This document shows positions 63,833-64,000 of a stretch of DNA of 64,000 nt, piece by piece (positions within the stretch are counted from its first letter, which is position 1; each line of letters begins with the position of its first letter). The DNA lies in the NCBI GenBank assembly GCA_963680875.1, contig OY804578.1, positions 102,391,689-102,455,688 on the forward strand, given 5' to 3'. A program made the translations under genes and the position numbers. Below the pieces are notes generated by a model. That model did no database searches. It worked only from the letters and a program-made list of their open reading frames with translations, and was not told the origin of the DNA. This DNA is from Bathymodiolus brooksi. Its lineage: Eukaryota; Mollusca; Bivalvia; Mytilida; Modiolidae.

Positions 63833-64000
63833 GTAAGTGGTTTATTTGAAAGCTTTAATAGGTAGCTTTGCATACTTGGAAAGTAATTGCATCATAAAAG
63901 AATGTAAAAAGCTGATCTGGTCTAAATTAGTAAGTATATATTTGAATCAACAATCCGTATCACCGTAGATAATATTATTCGTAATTCACCCTGTACATTT

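Overview
The window is eukaryotic and non-coding over about nine tenths of its length. Positions 1-58,055 are one uninterrupted head-to-tail satellite array with a monomer of about 51 bp (roughly 1,100 copies, all in one orientation). Positions 58,056-64,000 are AT-rich flanking DNA with degraded mobile elements and, at the far right, weak signals of a gene. I see no rRNA, tRNA, CRISPR array or complete protein gene. The organism is most likely a bivalve mollusc: two interspersed repeats at about 58.14-58.33 kb and 59.01-59.24 kb, and another at about 61.04-61.23 kb, look like repeats I remember as abundant in bivalve (including mussel) genomes. That recollection has not been searched.

The array is layered. 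Monomer variants, including length variants of 64, 52, 50 and 42 bp, are arranged in long blocks that recur. By comparing rare diagnostic variants I can place tandem or near-tandem block repeats at offsets of 1,968 bp (1-2.86 kb), about 5,160 and 5,123 bp (4.3-14 kb), 7,088 bp (6.9-21.1 kb), 3,482 bp (21.5-28.2 kb), 3,284 bp (27.95-34.5 kb), 2,900 bp (40.8-46.9 kb), 4,716 and 7,922 bp (39.3-51.9 kb), 1,510 bp (within 39-50 kb) and 1,883 bp (53.2-56.0 kb). The offsets add up (7,922 = 4,716 + 2,900 + 306), so some events can be ordered in time. Variant content divides the array into three zones: a left zone (to about 30 kb), a middle zone (about 30-52 kb) and a mixed right zone (52-58 kb). The left/middle boundary itself has been duplicated.

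The array stops abruptly at 58,055 with canonical monomers up to the edge. The edge lies on a short motif (GTGGGGTTCG) that is nearly shared with the interspersed repeat at 61.09 kb and is also present in the 42-bp monomer variant, which raises the possibility that the satellite grew out of such an element.

The right flank holds, in order: a possible truncated element at the array edge, two diverged copies of one interspersed repeat, an ATCA microsatellite, a bivalve-type repeat fragment, a short reading frame resembling the GIY-YIG endonuclease of Penelope-like retroelements, a small 30-34 bp tandem repeat, and near the end a good TATA box and a strong splice donor that may mark the start of a gene running out of the window.
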